From assembly GCA_002338385.1 (NCBI GenBank), contig DDIE01000034.1, forward strand, positions 80,045-103,337: a stretch of 23,293 bases of DNA, given 5' to 3'. Below, in pieces: positions 8,860 through 16,603 of this stretch. The DNA is from Proteobacteria bacterium UBA1858 (GTDB taxonomy: Bacteria; Pseudomonadota; Gammaproteobacteria; UBA4575). The notes beneath the pieces were generated by a model. The model was not told the DNA's origin. It worked only from the letters and a program-made list of their open reading frames with translations, and did no database searches. The position numbers and the translations under genes were made by a program. Each line of letters opens with the position of its first letter. Within the stretch, counting starts at the first letter, position 1.

Positions 8860-9840
8860 ATGTCATCAATAGACCCTAAAATAACCCAACAACTGGCACA
8901 GCAGCTGATCGCCGAGGAGGCTCAGGCAGTGGCTGATTTATTACCGCGCATTAATGATCATTTCGTTACGGCCTGCGAGATGCTGTTGAATATCTCAGGC
9001 CGCATTGTTGTCATTGGGATCGGTAAATCAGGCCACATTAGCCGTAAGATCGCCGCAACCATGGCGAGCACTGGCAGCCCGGCTTTCTTTGTCAGTGCTG
9101 CCGAAGCCAGCCATGGTGATCTTGGCATGATTTGCCAGGATGACGCAGTCATCATGCTGTCTAATTCTGGTGAATCACAAGAGCTACTCACGCTGCTCTC
9201 TGCGCTTAAGGCAATGACATGTCCTATCGTCACCCTGACGGGTAACCTCAAATCCAGCTTAGCTGTCAACAGTCACTGCGTGCTGGATGTCTCCGTCACC
9301 CAGGAAGCCTGTCCACTTGGTCTTGCTCCCACCACTAGCACCGCCGCCATGCTCGCTATGGGGGATGCATTGGCAATCTGTTTGCTTAATGCCCGTGGCT
9401 TTGATGAGGAAGATTTTGCCCGTTCTCATCCAGGTGGCAAATTAGGCAAGCGTTTACTTACCAAGGTGCAGGATATTATGCACACAGGCGAGGCTATTCC
9501 CAACGTACAACAGCATCAGCCGGTCAAAGATGGTCTCCTCGAAATCAGTAGTAAAGGTTTGGGTATGACTACCGTGAGTGATGCAGATAATCATTTAGTG
9601 GGTATTTTCACCGATGGTGACTTAAGACGTTTGCTGGAAAATGATTTAGATTTACATACCACCAATATGCAGGACGTGATGAATAGTCAATGTCAGGTTG
9701 CCCACAGTCATCACTTGGCGGTCGACAGCCTGCAACAAATGCAAAAGAATAAAATTAATGCCCTACCCGTGGTCAATGCTGAACGCGAGATTGTTGGCGC
9801 ATTCAACATGCACGACCTTTTGAGCGCAGGAATCGTCTGA
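8860..9840 (+). CDS. kdsD: Arabinose 5-phosphate isomerase
   Basis: Converts ribulose 5-phosphate to arabinose 5-phosphate, the entry into KDO synthesis for the LPS inner core. The 326-residue protein has an N-terminal SIS sugar-isomerase domain (about 35-180) and two CBS domains (about 205-326). The four active-site residues known in E. coli KdsD are present at a constant offset of three: Lys56 (GIGKSG), Glu108 (GESQE), Glu149 and His190 (HPGG). It is tightly packed between yrbG and kdsC. Its stop overlaps the kdsC start by one base (TGATG), so translation is probably coupled. Confidence 0.97.
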   Translation: MSSIDPKITQQLAQQLIAEEAQAVADLLPRINDHFVTACEMLLNISGRIVVIGIGKSGHISRKIAATMASTGSPAFFVSAAEASHGDLGMICQDDAVIMLSNSGESQELLTLLSALKAMTCPIVTLTGNLKSSLAVNSHCVLDVSVTQEACPLGLAPTTSTAAMLAMGDALAICLLNARGFDEEDFARSHPGGKLGKRLLTKVQDIMHTGEAIPNVQQHQPVKDGLLEISSKGLGMTTVSDADNHLVGIFTDGDLRRLLENDLDLHTTNMQDVMNSQCQVAHSHHLAVDSLQQMQKNKINALPVVNAEREIVGAFNMHDLLSAGIV

Positions 9841-10376
9841 TGTCACTCACTCAACAACAGCTTAAGCAACTTGCTGAAACTATTGAAATGGTCGTGTTTG
9901 ATGTCGATGGAGTATTTACCGACGGCCGCATCTATCTCAATCACTTAGGCGAAGAAACGAAGGCCTTTAATGTGCGCGATGGTCATGGTGTGCGCATGCT
10001 CATCCACTATGGTGTGCAGGTGGCTGTTTTATCAGGCCGCCAATCTAGCGCGGTAGAAGTGCGTATGAGCGAATTGGGAATCACCGATATTCTGCAGGGA
10101 CATATCGATAAAAAGACCGCTTTCAATGCTTTGATCAAGGCCAAACATATCAGTCCTGAACAAGTCGCCTTTGTTGGCGATGACATCATTGATGTGCAAG
10201 CAATGCGCTTGTCAGGTCTGGCGATTGCCGTGGCCGATGCACATGACTGGGTAAAACAACACGCTGATCATATTACGCATACTAATGGCGGCCATGGTGC
10301 CGTCCGGGAAGTATGTGAACTGATCCTCGACGCCAAAGGTCTGTTAACTACCGCTTTAAACTATAACTTACAATAA
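9840..10376 (+). CDS. kdsC: KDO-8-phosphate phosphatase
   Basis: HAD-superfamily phosphatase of 178 residues that releases phosphate from KDO-8-phosphate. The HAD motif I nucleophile and acid are Asp21 and Asp23 (VVFDVDGVFTDG). Motif II is AVLSGRQSS, and motif IV is FVGDDIIDV with Asp114 and Asp118. It has no cap domain, which fits the tetrameric C0-type KdsC family. The start overlaps the kdsD stop. Only nine bases separate its stop from lptA. In most gammaproteobacteria lptC lies exactly at that point, and here there is no room for it. Confidence 0.96.
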   Translation: MSLTQQQLKQLAETIEMVVFDVDGVFTDGRIYLNHLGEETKAFNVRDGHGVRMLIHYGVQVAVLSGRQSSAVEVRMSELGITDILQGHIDKKTAFNALIKAKHISPEQVAFVGDDIIDVQAMRLSGLAIAVADAHDWVKQHADHITHTNGGHGAVREVCELILDAKGLLTTALNYNLQ

Positions 10377-10385
10377 ACGACGCCT

Positions 10386-10898
10386 ATGAATATCGCATCC
10401 TCCTTCATCCGACTGTGCACAATCATGCTGGCATGTTCAGTATTAGGCCTCGCCCATGCCCGTTCTGATGACAGTGAGCAACCCATTCATATCAGTGCAG
10501 ACAAGGCTGAGTTAAATGATAAAACAGGCATTAGTGTGTATGTCGGCAATGTCGAAATGATCCAAGGTACGACAATCCTCAAAGGTGACAGAATTACTGT
10601 CTATACCGAAGATAATGAGGTTCTGAGAATGATCGCCATTGGTGACCTGGCTACCTATCAGGAGACGAATGATGACGGCGACATCGTTTATGCTGAATCG
10701 GAGGAAATGATCCATAACGCAAAAGAAAAGAAGATCGAATTGTTTCGGCGCGCCAAGATCACAGAACTCGATAACGTTATACGAAGTGACTATATCAAGT
10801 ATCTGACCGCGCTCGGTCTGATGGATACGGGTACTCAATCCGATCGGGTGAATATCACCATCATGCCGCAATCAAAAACTTTTGATGATGAGCAATAA
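10386..10898 (+). CDS. lptA: LPS transport periplasmic bridge protein LptA
   Basis: Periplasmic OstA-fold protein that forms the beta-jellyroll bridge carrying LPS from the inner-membrane LptBFG(C) complex to LptDE. The 170 residues begin with a signal peptide with a predicted cut after AHA (residue 25). The start of the mature part, QPIHISADKAEL, followed by the YVGNVEMIQGTTIL stretch, matches E. coli LptA closely. LptC has a membrane anchor that stays attached and a different domain start, so I prefer LptA. Its last codons overlap the start of lptB by about 14 bases, so coupled translation is likely. Confidence 0.93.
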   Translation: MNIASSFIRLCTIMLACSVLGLAHARSDDSEQPIHISADKAELNDKTGISVYVGNVEMIQGTTILKGDRITVYTEDNEVLRMIAIGDLATYQETNDDGDIVYAESEEMIHNAKEKKIELFRRAKITELDNVIRSDYIKYLTALGLMDTGTQSDRVNITIMPQSKTFDDEQ

Positions 10899-11796
10899 TC
10901 ATCGCTTATGGGCCCAACAGCTCGCTAAACAGTATAAAAAACGGCAGGTTGTCAGTGACGTCGATATCGAAGTAAGCAGCGGTGAGATTGTCGGTTTACT
11001 CGGGCCCAATGGGGCCGGTAAAACGACTACCTTCTACATGCTGGTAGGCCTAATTCGTGCGGATCAGGGCACAATAGGCCTGAATCAACAGGACCTTACT
11101 GATCTGCCAATCGATGCGAGAGCACTACATGGTGTCGGTTACTTAGCGCAAGAAGCCTCAATTTTCCGTGGTCTGACTGTAGAAGAGAACCTACTGGCCA
11201 TTTTGGAACTGCGTAAAGAACTGGACCGACCGACTCAACGCAATTTATGTCAGCAGTTATTGCAAGACTTTCAAATCGAACATATCAGAAATAACAAGGG
11301 GTATAGTTTATCGGGCGGTGAGCGGCGACGCGTTGAAATTGCGCGGGTGCTGGCGATAGAACCAAAGTTTATCCTGCTTGATGAACCGTTTGCAGGGGTC
11401 GACCCTGTGTCTGTAAAAGAGATTCAGAAACTGTTAGAAAAACTGTGTGATCAGGGTATCGGTTTACTTATTACTGATCATAATGTGCGCGCCACCCTAG
11501 CCATGTGCACGCGAGCCTACATCCTCCATGATGGCAAGCTACTCGCCCACGGCACGCCGCATGAACTCACTCACACGCAAGGGGTTCGAGATGTCTATCT
11601 GGGGGATGACTTTGAGCTACCCACCCACCCTATGCACAATATTAATGGACTGGGACCAAAACGTATAAGCAAACTTCTCAATCACTATGGCAGCATGCGC
11701 GCGATTATGCGTGCCAGTGAGTCTGATCTGGTGACAGTTCTAGGTATTAGTCAGCAGCAAGCAAGCGCAATCCATCAACAGTTGCATAAACAATAA
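10885..11796 (+). CDS. lptB: LptB ATPase with C-terminal UvrC-like helix-hairpin-helix extension
   Basis: ATPase of the inner-membrane LPS extraction complex LptB2FG. Numbered from the ATG at 10885 (303 residues), the ABC domain shows Walker A GPNGAGKTT (40-48), Q-loop Gln89, signature LSGGE (142-146), Walker B ILLDEP (163-168) and switch His199. The ABC part ends with VYLGDDFEL near residue 245, where E. coli LptB (241 residues) also ends. A further stretch of about 58 residues follows in the same frame, without a stop or an obvious internal ribosome-binding site. Residues 253-303 read like the double helix-hairpin-helix domain at the end of UvrC. The ATG at 10888 is an alternative start. 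The overlap with lptA suggests coupled translation. The ABC call is very sure, and the extension is a clear visual match. Confidence 0.95.
   Translation: MMSNNHRLWAQQLAKQYKKRQVVSDVDIEVSSGEIVGLLGPNGAGKTTTFYMLVGLIRADQGTIGLNQQDLTDLPIDARALHGVGYLAQEASIFRGLTVEENLLAILELRKELDRPTQRNLCQQLLQDFQIEHIRNNKGYSLSGGERRRVEIARVLAIEPKFILLDEPFAGVDPVSVKEIQKLLEKLCDQGIGLLITDHNVRATLAMCTRAYILHDGKLLAHGTPHELTHTQGVRDVYLGDDFELPTHPMHNINGLGPKRISKLLNHYGSMRAIMRASESDLVTVLGISQQQASAIHQQLHKQ
11641..11793 (+). other. Tandem helix-hairpin-helix domain fused to LptB
   Basis: Part of the lptB frame. The first hairpin is INGLGPKRISKLL and the second is VLGISQQQASAI, joined by NHYGSMRAIMRASESDL. Order, spacing and key residues (hGhGPKR, LL, G, AS, GIS, A..I) match the C-terminal (HhH)2 domain of UvrC, which contacts the DNA backbone. 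Only about eight residues (PTHPMHN) link it to the ABC domain. An in-frame Met codon at 11632 has no fitting ribosome-binding site, so separate translation looks unlikely. The domain match is by eye from known UvrC sequence; the role in an LPS transporter is unknown. Confidence 0.85.
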
Positions 11797-11889
11797 CCAC
11801 AGCAAAAGCATATATTCCACGCTTTCGCTTTTGGCTAGAGTATGTAACTATCCTAGGTGTACTCTTAAGCAAAAATCGAGCCATAATTA

Positions 11890-13347
11890 ATGCTGAAACC
11901 CTCGCTCCAATTACGTATCGGACAATCTTTGTCGATGACGCCACAACTGCAACAAGCAATCAAACTGTTGCAGCTCTCCTCAGTTGAATTACACCAGGAA
12001 ATTCAACAAATCTTTGAGACCAATCCTATGTTGGAAAAGGATGAGGACAATGACATCGCGATCGAACCTAGCACCGATAGCACCGATGCGGCTAGCAATG
12101 AGTCTGCGGAAGACAAGGAAATAGATGTCGCCCAAGAAAAGATTGATGGCGAACTGATTGTCGACAGCAGTTGGGAAGATGTCTACCAGGAATCAACCAT
12201 TTATAGCGAAACACCGCAGGAGCCTCAGCCTGAAATTTATGCCAACCAGAGCACATCCAGTCAGGATTTACACACCCACTTGATGCAACAGTTTGATCTG
12301 CTGCATTTGAGCGATACTGATCGGGCGATTGGTATCACCCTGATCGATGAGATAGATAATGATGGCTATCTGATCGATAGTGTTGAGAGCATTTATGCTG
12401 ATTTATCGGACGATCTGGCCGACCTTGAATTAGACGAAGTGTTGGCAGTGCTACATTTAATCCAACATCTGGATCCGCTTGGCAGCGGATCCCAGGACCT
12501 GGTGGAGTGCTTATCTATCCAGCTCAATATGTTAGCTCCTAAAACACACTTACTCGATCAGGCTAAGCTGGTCGTGCGCGACCATCTTGAATCTCTCAGT
12601 AAACGAGACTTTCGTCTGATAGAGCGAAAATTAGAGCTGACTGAAGCTCAGTTGCATCACATTATTGACCTTATCCAGTCGCTCAACCCGCGTCCGGGTG
12701 CGCAGATTAGTACTAGTGACACCGAATATGTGATCCCCGATGTTACCGTTAGAAGAGATGAACACAGCTGGCGCATCGAGCTGAATACTGAGGTTGCACC
12801 TAAGTTGCGCATCAACTCTCTGTATTCAAATATGATCAAGCGTGCCGATAACAGCGCGGAAAATAATTACATGCGCACTCAGCTGCAGGAGGCACGTTGG
12901 TTCATCAAAAGTTTACACAGCCGCAATGAAACCTTGCTGCGCGTCGCGACCGCTATTATTGAACAGCAAAAATCATTTCTTGAGCAGGGTCCAGAAGCGA
13001 TGAAACCCCTGGTGCTGAGAGAAATAGCCGAACAACTGGAGTTACATGAATCAACCGTCTCGCGTGTGACCACGAACAAATATATGCACACACCACGCGG
13101 TATCTTTGAATTCAAATATTTCTTTTCCAGCCATGTTGGAACAACTGATGGCGGCATGTGCTCGGCCACCGCTATCCGTGCGATGCTGAAAAAACTCATC
13201 CATGAAGAAAATTCAGCCAAGCCTCTGAGTGACAGTAAAATTGCCAAAACTCTAGAAGAAAAGGGAATTAAAGTGGCGCGCCGAACGGTCGCCAAATACC
13301 GTGAGGCGTTGAACATACCGCCATCCAACGAGCGTAAACAGATTTAA
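11890..13347 (+). CDS. rpoN: RNA polymerase sigma-54 factor
   Basis: Sigma-54, which directs polymerase to -24/-12 promoters and needs AAA+ activators. The 485 residues show the glutamine- and leucine-rich region I (MTPQLQQAIKLLQLSS, about 16-31), a variable acidic region II (about 50-125), the core-binding domain (about 125-300), a helix-turn-helix region (LREIAEQLELHESTVSRV, about 376-393) and the RpoN box ARRTVAKYRE (463-472). The 93 bases after lptB hold no clear terminator, so some transcription may come from the lpt genes. The ribosome-binding site is weak. The ptsN-type genes that follow are the classical rpoN neighbours. Confidence 0.98.
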   Translation: MLKPSLQLRIGQSLSMTPQLQQAIKLLQLSSVELHQEIQQIFETNPMLEKDEDNDIAIEPSTDSTDAASNESAEDKEIDVAQEKIDGELIVDSSWEDVYQESTIYSETPQEPQPEIYANQSTSSQDLHTHLMQQFDLLHLSDTDRAIGITLIDEIDNDGYLIDSVESIYADLSDDLADLELDEVLAVLHLIQHLDPLGSGSQDLVECLSIQLNMLAPKTHLLDQAKLVVRDHLESLSKRDFRLIERKLELTEAQLHHIIDLIQSLNPRPGAQISTSDTEYVIPDVTVRRDEHSWRIELNTEVAPKLRINSLYSNMIKRADNSAENNYMRTQLQEARWFIKSLHSRNETLLRVATAIIEQQKSFLEQGPEAMKPLVLREIAEQLELHESTVSRVTTNKYMHTPRGIFEFKYFFSSHVGTTDGGMCSATAIRAMLKKLIHEENSAKPLSDSKIAKTLEEKGIKVARRTVAKYREALNIPPSNERKQI

Positions 13348-13435
13348 TCACATCCAGTTTAAATACAATGAGTTAAGTGAATATTCCGGAGTTAGACAAT
13401 GGTTGCGGCGGGCACGCATGTGGACAATTGAGTGC

Positions 13436-13464
13436 TTGAGCATTGGCCTCGGCTGGCATACAGT
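13436..13464 (+). promoter_or_regulatory. Candidate sigma-70 promoter for hpf-ptsN-hprK
   Basis: TTGAGC (four of six -35 bases), a 17-base spacer and TACAGT (four of six -10 bases) lie about 105 bases before hpf, leaving a leader of about 100 bases. The match is modest and was found by eye. It would let hpf and the phosphotransferase genes be expressed apart from rpoN. Confidence 0.3.
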
Positions 13465-13557
13465 AGGAGTTACAGAGAGCACGCGCAAAATAACAATTAA
13501 GACATACTGACAAGCGCGCCAGGCAATCTGCCCTAGCTTCAACCCCTTTGGTTTTAT

Positions 13558-13564
13558 AAGGAGG
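13558..13564 (+). promoter_or_regulatory. Strong Shine-Dalgarno of hpf
   Basis: AAGGAGG, a near-perfect anti-16S match, four bases before the hpf ATG. It stands out because most genes in this operon have weak sites and depend on overlap with the gene before. It fits strong, independent translation of hpf. Confidence 0.75.
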
Positions 13565-13568
13565 CAAT

Positions 13569-13895
13569 ATGCAAATAGAATTAACTGGTCAGCATCTAGA
13601 CATCACCACACCACTGCGTGATTACGTTAACGAAAAACTCAAACGCCTTGAGAGACACTTCGATCATGTCATCAATACTCATGTAGTCCTCAGTATCGAA
13701 AAAAAACGCCATCAAGCTGAGGGCTCTATGTTGGTCAGTGGCAATCATATCTTTGCTAATGCGAGTTCTGACCATATGTACGCAGCTATAGACCAATTAG
13801 TTGATAAATTAGATAGACAAATAGTCAAACATAAAGAGAAAATAAAGGATCATCACAACGCTGAGGGTGCGCACAGGAATTTCGCACCTGACTAA
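13569..13895 (+). CDS. hpf: Ribosome hibernation promoting factor, short form
   Basis: Binds the small ribosomal subunit in slow growth and, as the short form, promotes 100S dimers together with RMF in gammaproteobacteria. The 108 residues cover a single S30AE domain (MQIELTGQHLDITTPLRDYV to about residue 95) and lack the C-terminal dimerisation domain of long HPF. The basic stretch DKLDRQIVKHKEKIKDHH is typical of the second helix. The position after rpoN and before ptsN is conserved across the group. An excellent ribosome-binding site sits before the start, and ptsN begins seven bases after the stop. Confidence 0.96.
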   Translation: MQIELTGQHLDITTPLRDYVNEKLKRLERHFDHVINTHVVLSIEKKRHQAEGSMLVSGNHIFANASSDHMYAAIDQLVDKLDRQIVKHKEKIKDHHNAEGAHRNFAPD

Positions 13896-13902
13896 AATCA
13901 TT

Positions 13903-14379
13903 ATGGATAATGTTTCCTTTTCAGCTTACCTAGACCTAAGCCGAATCTCACTGCAGTCAGACGTAAGCAGTGAAAAACGGGTGTTCGAGCTACTGGGTGA
14001 ATTATTAGCTACTGATTTGGCCGAGATTAGCGCCACACACATTAGCGAAGGCCTGGTCGCCAGAGAACGATTAGGCTCGACCGCACTCGGTGCGGGCATG
14101 GCCATACCGCACTGTCGTGTCGATCACCTGGACAAAATACGCTGTGCGATCATCAAGCTGGATCACCCAGTCGATTTCGATGCGCAGGATGATCAGCCGG
14201 TATCATTCATATGTGCCTTGCTGGTCCCCAGTGAGGCTGACAATGAACATCTTCAAGCGCTCGCCAGCCTGGCCGAGTTTCTCTCTGATCGGGTCACTCG
14301 AGAAACATTGATTAGTGCCCATTCCGCCCAAGAAATACTTGATATATTCATCCAAAAAACAGACAAGAACGCTGCTTGA
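13903..14379 (+). CDS. ptsN: Nitrogen-regulatory PTS protein EIIA(Ntr)
   Basis: Phosphate acceptor of the regulatory PTS. In other bacteria EIIA(Ntr) adjusts potassium transport, sensor kinases and metabolic enzymes according to its phosphorylation state. The 158-residue protein begins MDNVSFSAYLDLSRI. The phosphorylated histidine is His70 in GAGMAIPHCRV, the family signature. The open frame extends 12 codons upstream into hpf, but the ATG at 13903 fits the family N-terminus. It would receive phosphate from HPr encoded downstream. hprK follows after 28 bases. Confidence 0.95.
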   Translation: MDNVSFSAYLDLSRISLQSDVSSEKRVFELLGELLATDLAEISATHISEGLVARERLGSTALGAGMAIPHCRVDHLDKIRCAIIKLDHPVDFDAQDDQPVSFICALLVPSEADNEHLQALASLAEFLSDRVTRETLISAHSAQEILDIFIQKTDKNAA

Positions 14380-14407
14380 AACCCATCAACCCGTGGATTG
14401 AGACTTA

Positions 14408-15349
14408 ATGCAAGCGCAAACTTCACCACAATCAATCCTCGATTCTCTCGGCAATCAGTTGCAGCTGTCGCTATGGTGTGGCGCAGATCATCTTAATCAA
14501 CCCTTCTCACATCACAGTTTCAGCGATGATGCCGCTACTTTGGTGGGCTACTTCAATTTGATTCATTCCAATCAAGCCCAGATCATTGGCAAAGTTGAGC
14601 TCGACTACTTGCTTTCTGTGAGTGCGGCTGAAAGGGAAAAAGTATGTGAACGATTGCTTGGTTCGGACACAGTCACGATAGTTTTTACTGATTTACTGAC
14701 TCCACCTGACGGGCTAAAAACCCTGGCTGATAAAAATAAGATACCCATTTTTTGTTCCCCCCTATCATCCACCGAGGTAATCGCTCATTTGCGCTACTTC
14801 CTGTCTCATGAGCTGGCAGACAAAGTCATTATTCATGGCGTATTCATGGAGTTATTAAGTCTCGGCGTTTTGCTGACTGGCGAGAGTGGTCTAGGTAAAA
14901 GTGAATTGGCACTCGAACTGGTATCAAGAGGGCATCGACTGGTCGCAGATGATGCGCCGGAGTTTATGCGCATCGCACCCAATATAATACTCGGATCCTG
15001 CCCAGAAATGCTGCGGGACTTTCTCGAAGTGCGCGGTCTGGGCGTATTGAATATTCGTGAAATGTACGGCGACAGCTCCATTAAATTGAGTAAGTATCTG
15101 CGTCTTATCATTCATCTTACCAGTATGAGCTCAATCAGCCCTGAGGAGCGCTTATCAACGCCCAAGCAGACCATGAATGTGCTGGGTCTGGAAATCCCTG
15201 TCATTAACCTGCCTGTTGCGGCCGGTCGTAACTTGTCGGTATTGGCGGAGGCAGCAGTAAGGAATCATCTCCTCTCTATTAAAGGTTATGATGCTGCCGA
15301 CATTTTTATCCAACGCCAACAACAATCCATCGAAGAGGATTCGGCGTGA
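14408..15349 (+). CDS. hprK: HPr kinase/phosphorylase
   Basis: Bifunctional enzyme that phosphorylates HPr on Ser46 with ATP or PPi and removes that phosphate again. The 313 residues hold an N-terminal HPrK domain (about 1-130) and the catalytic kinase domain (about 135-300). Key features are catalytic His143 (IIHGVF), Walker A GESGLGKS (158-165), GHRLVADD (175-182), signature LEVRGLGVLNI (206-216) and the C-terminal LPVAAGRNLSVLAE (268-281). HPrK is known in Firmicutes, beta- and some gammaproteobacteria but not enterics. The HPr in the same operon has Ser46, so the target is present. The last base triplet overlaps the rapZ start. Confidence 0.97.
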   Translation: MQAQTSPQSILDSLGNQLQLSLWCGADHLNQPFSHHSFSDDAATLVGYFNLIHSNQAQIIGKVELDYLLSVSAAEREKVCERLLGSDTVTIVFTDLLTPPDGLKTLADKNKIPIFCSPLSSTEVIAHLRYFLSHELADKVIIHGVFMELLSLGVLLTGESGLGKSELALELVSRGHRLVADDAPEFMRIAPNIILGSCPEMLRDFLEVRGLGVLNIREMYGDSSIKLSKYLRLIIHLTSMSSISPEERLSTPKQTMNVLGLEIPVINLPVAAGRNLSVLAEAAVRNHLLSIKGYDAADIFIQRQQQSIEEDSA

Positions 15350-16203
15350 AAATCCTCATCATCTCTGGCTTGTCCGGCTCGGGAAAATCAGTTGCGTTAG
15401 ACACTCTGGAGGATGATGATTTTTACTGCATTGATAATTTACCAATCACCTTATTGCCAACATTCATCGAGCAATGCCTTAACGATCCAAACCCACATCA
15501 TAAAAAAATTGCCATTGGTATCGATGCGCGTGCCGGTCAGCAGATCGATAGTCTTGCCTCGACATTACAGACCCTGAAAGAAAATAATCAACCCATTGAA
15601 ATTATATTTCTCAGTGCTGAAATAAATACCCTCATCAAGCGCTTCAGTGAAACACGGCGCAAACATCCCTTAACGGATGACGATACGCCCCTCATCAAAG
15701 CTATTACGCTAGAGCAAGATTTACTCGCCGGCATTGCTGAAAACGCTGACTTGACTATTGATACGACCAGGAAAAATGTGCGCCAGCTGCGTGCGTTGAT
15801 CAATCAGCTGATTGTGGCAAAAAATTCCTCCCGATTAACTATAGTGCTGCAGTCGTTTGGTTATAAATATGGTGTCCCCAGTGACTCAGACTTCATGTTC
15901 GATGTGCGCTGTTTACCTAATCCCCACTGGGATTTGGCGTTACGCAATCTGTCTGGTAAAGATCAACCTGTGATTGAATTTCTCAGTCAAAATGAAGAGG
16001 TTGCGGCTATGATTGAGTCCATCCATGATTTTATCCGGCGTTGGATTGATTTATTCGAGCATGAAAACCGTAGTTATTTGACCATCTCTATCGGCTGTAC
16101 AGGCGGACATCATCGTTCAGTGTACTGCGCAAACCGCATCGCTGAATTACTAGAGACTCACTTGAACTATACAATTTCAATACGACACAGAGAATTTGAA
16201 TAA
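15346..16203 (+). CDS. rapZ: RapZ-type P-loop protein, lacking the basic C-terminal tail
   Basis: In E. coli RapZ binds the small RNAs GlmY and GlmZ and guides RNase E to GlmZ, setting GlmS level and amino-sugar supply for the envelope. This 285-residue protein has Walker A GLSGSGKS (8-15), YCIDNLP (27-33), SFGYKYGVP (170-178) and CTGGHHRSVY (251-260). The start is GTG, overlapping the hprK stop (GTGA), with a GAGGA site before it. E. coli RapZ ends in RHRTLEKRKP and needs Lys270, Lys281, Arg282 and Lys283 for RNA binding. Here the protein ends RHREFE and all four positions are lost. RNA binding of the E. coli kind is therefore doubtful. Confidence 0.95.
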   Translation: MKILIISGLSGSGKSVALDTLEDDDFYCIDNLPITLLPTFIEQCLNDPNPHHKKIAIGIDARAGQQIDSLASTLQTLKENNQPIEIIFLSAEINTLIKRFSETRRKHPLTDDDTPLIKAITLEQDLLAGIAENADLTIDTTRKNVRQLRALINQLIVAKNSSRLTIVLQSFGYKYGVPSDSDFMFDVRCLPNPHWDLALRNLSGKDQPVIEFLSQNEEVAAMIESIHDFIRRWIDLFEHENRSYLTISIGCTGGHHRSVYCANRIAELLETHLNYTISIRHREFE

Positions 16204-16589
16204 TGGCAGTTAATCTATTACTCGTTACTCACGGTCGTATCGGCGCTGAGATTCTGGATTCGGCCCGTGCAACCTTTGGCGGCGAATTACCGATGCTGTG
16301 TAATAGTGTGCCTATTTCACACGATTGTGAACCTGATACAGTGATCGCCGAAATACAGCGACTGGTTGATGCGCTAGCTGATAATACTGAGCTACTCATA
16401 CTGACGGATTTATATGGGGCAACACCTTGCAACATAACTCACCACTATGCGCACCATGCAAAAATAAATATCATAGCTGGGGTAAACTTACCGATGGTGA
16501 TCAGGCTACTCAATTATTCTCATGCGAGTACAGATGAGTTAATAAACAAGGCGATTAGTGGTGGTCGTGAAGGAATCTTAGTCGTCTAA
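16203..16589 (+). CDS. PTS EIIA component, mannose family, orphan
   Basis: Single-domain EIIA of the mannose/fructose (EIIA-Man, ManX-like) family, 128 residues. The phospho-acceptor is His10 in LLLVTHGRIG. The TDLYGATPCNI stretch and the end GREGILVV are typical. No EIIB, EIIC or EIID is near, so it is not part of a sugar importer here and more likely acts as a regulatory end point of the phosphate chain EI-HPr-EIIA. The start overlaps the rapZ stop by one base. The same gene order is known from other HPrK-carrying proteobacteria. Confidence 0.93.
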   Translation: MAVNLLLVTHGRIGAEILDSARATFGGELPMLCNSVPISHDCEPDTVIAEIQRLVDALADNTELLILTDLYGATPCNITHHYAHHAKINIIAGVNLPMVIRLLNYSHASTDELINKAISGGREGILVV

Positions 16590-16603
16590 AGACCAAAAAA
16601 ATC

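Larger units (their letters stand above)
13348..13568. other. Gap between rpoN and hpf without a convincing gene
   Basis: These 221 bases are long for this tightly packed operon. Plus-strand reading frames are at most about 30 codons. On the minus strand one frame (TTG at 13565-13567 down to 13373, 64 codons) is rich in cysteine (DCLARLSVCLNCYF and NCPHAC), but its only ATG gives 28 residues and has no ribosome-binding site. I see a possible promoter and the strong hpf ribosome-binding site, and no clear terminator. Confidence 0.5.

Noticed and set aside
10882..10884. TTG as the start of lptB
   Set aside because: Two ATG codons follow directly at 10885 and 10888, and no ribosome-binding site favours the TTG.
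11797..11889. Imperfect AGCAAAAGC / GCTTTTGGCT repeat after lptB as a terminator
   Set aside because: The stem has a bulge and a long loop and is not followed by a T-tract.
12879..13328. 149-codon open frame on the minus strand inside rpoN
   Set aside because: It is antisense to the conserved C-terminal half of rpoN, with no motif and no ribosome-binding site.
13422..13436. GG-N10-GC pattern that could be a sigma-54 promoter before hpf
   Set aside because: Only the GG and GC fit. The surrounding bases do not match TGGCAC-N5-TTGC, and such a pair is frequent by chance.
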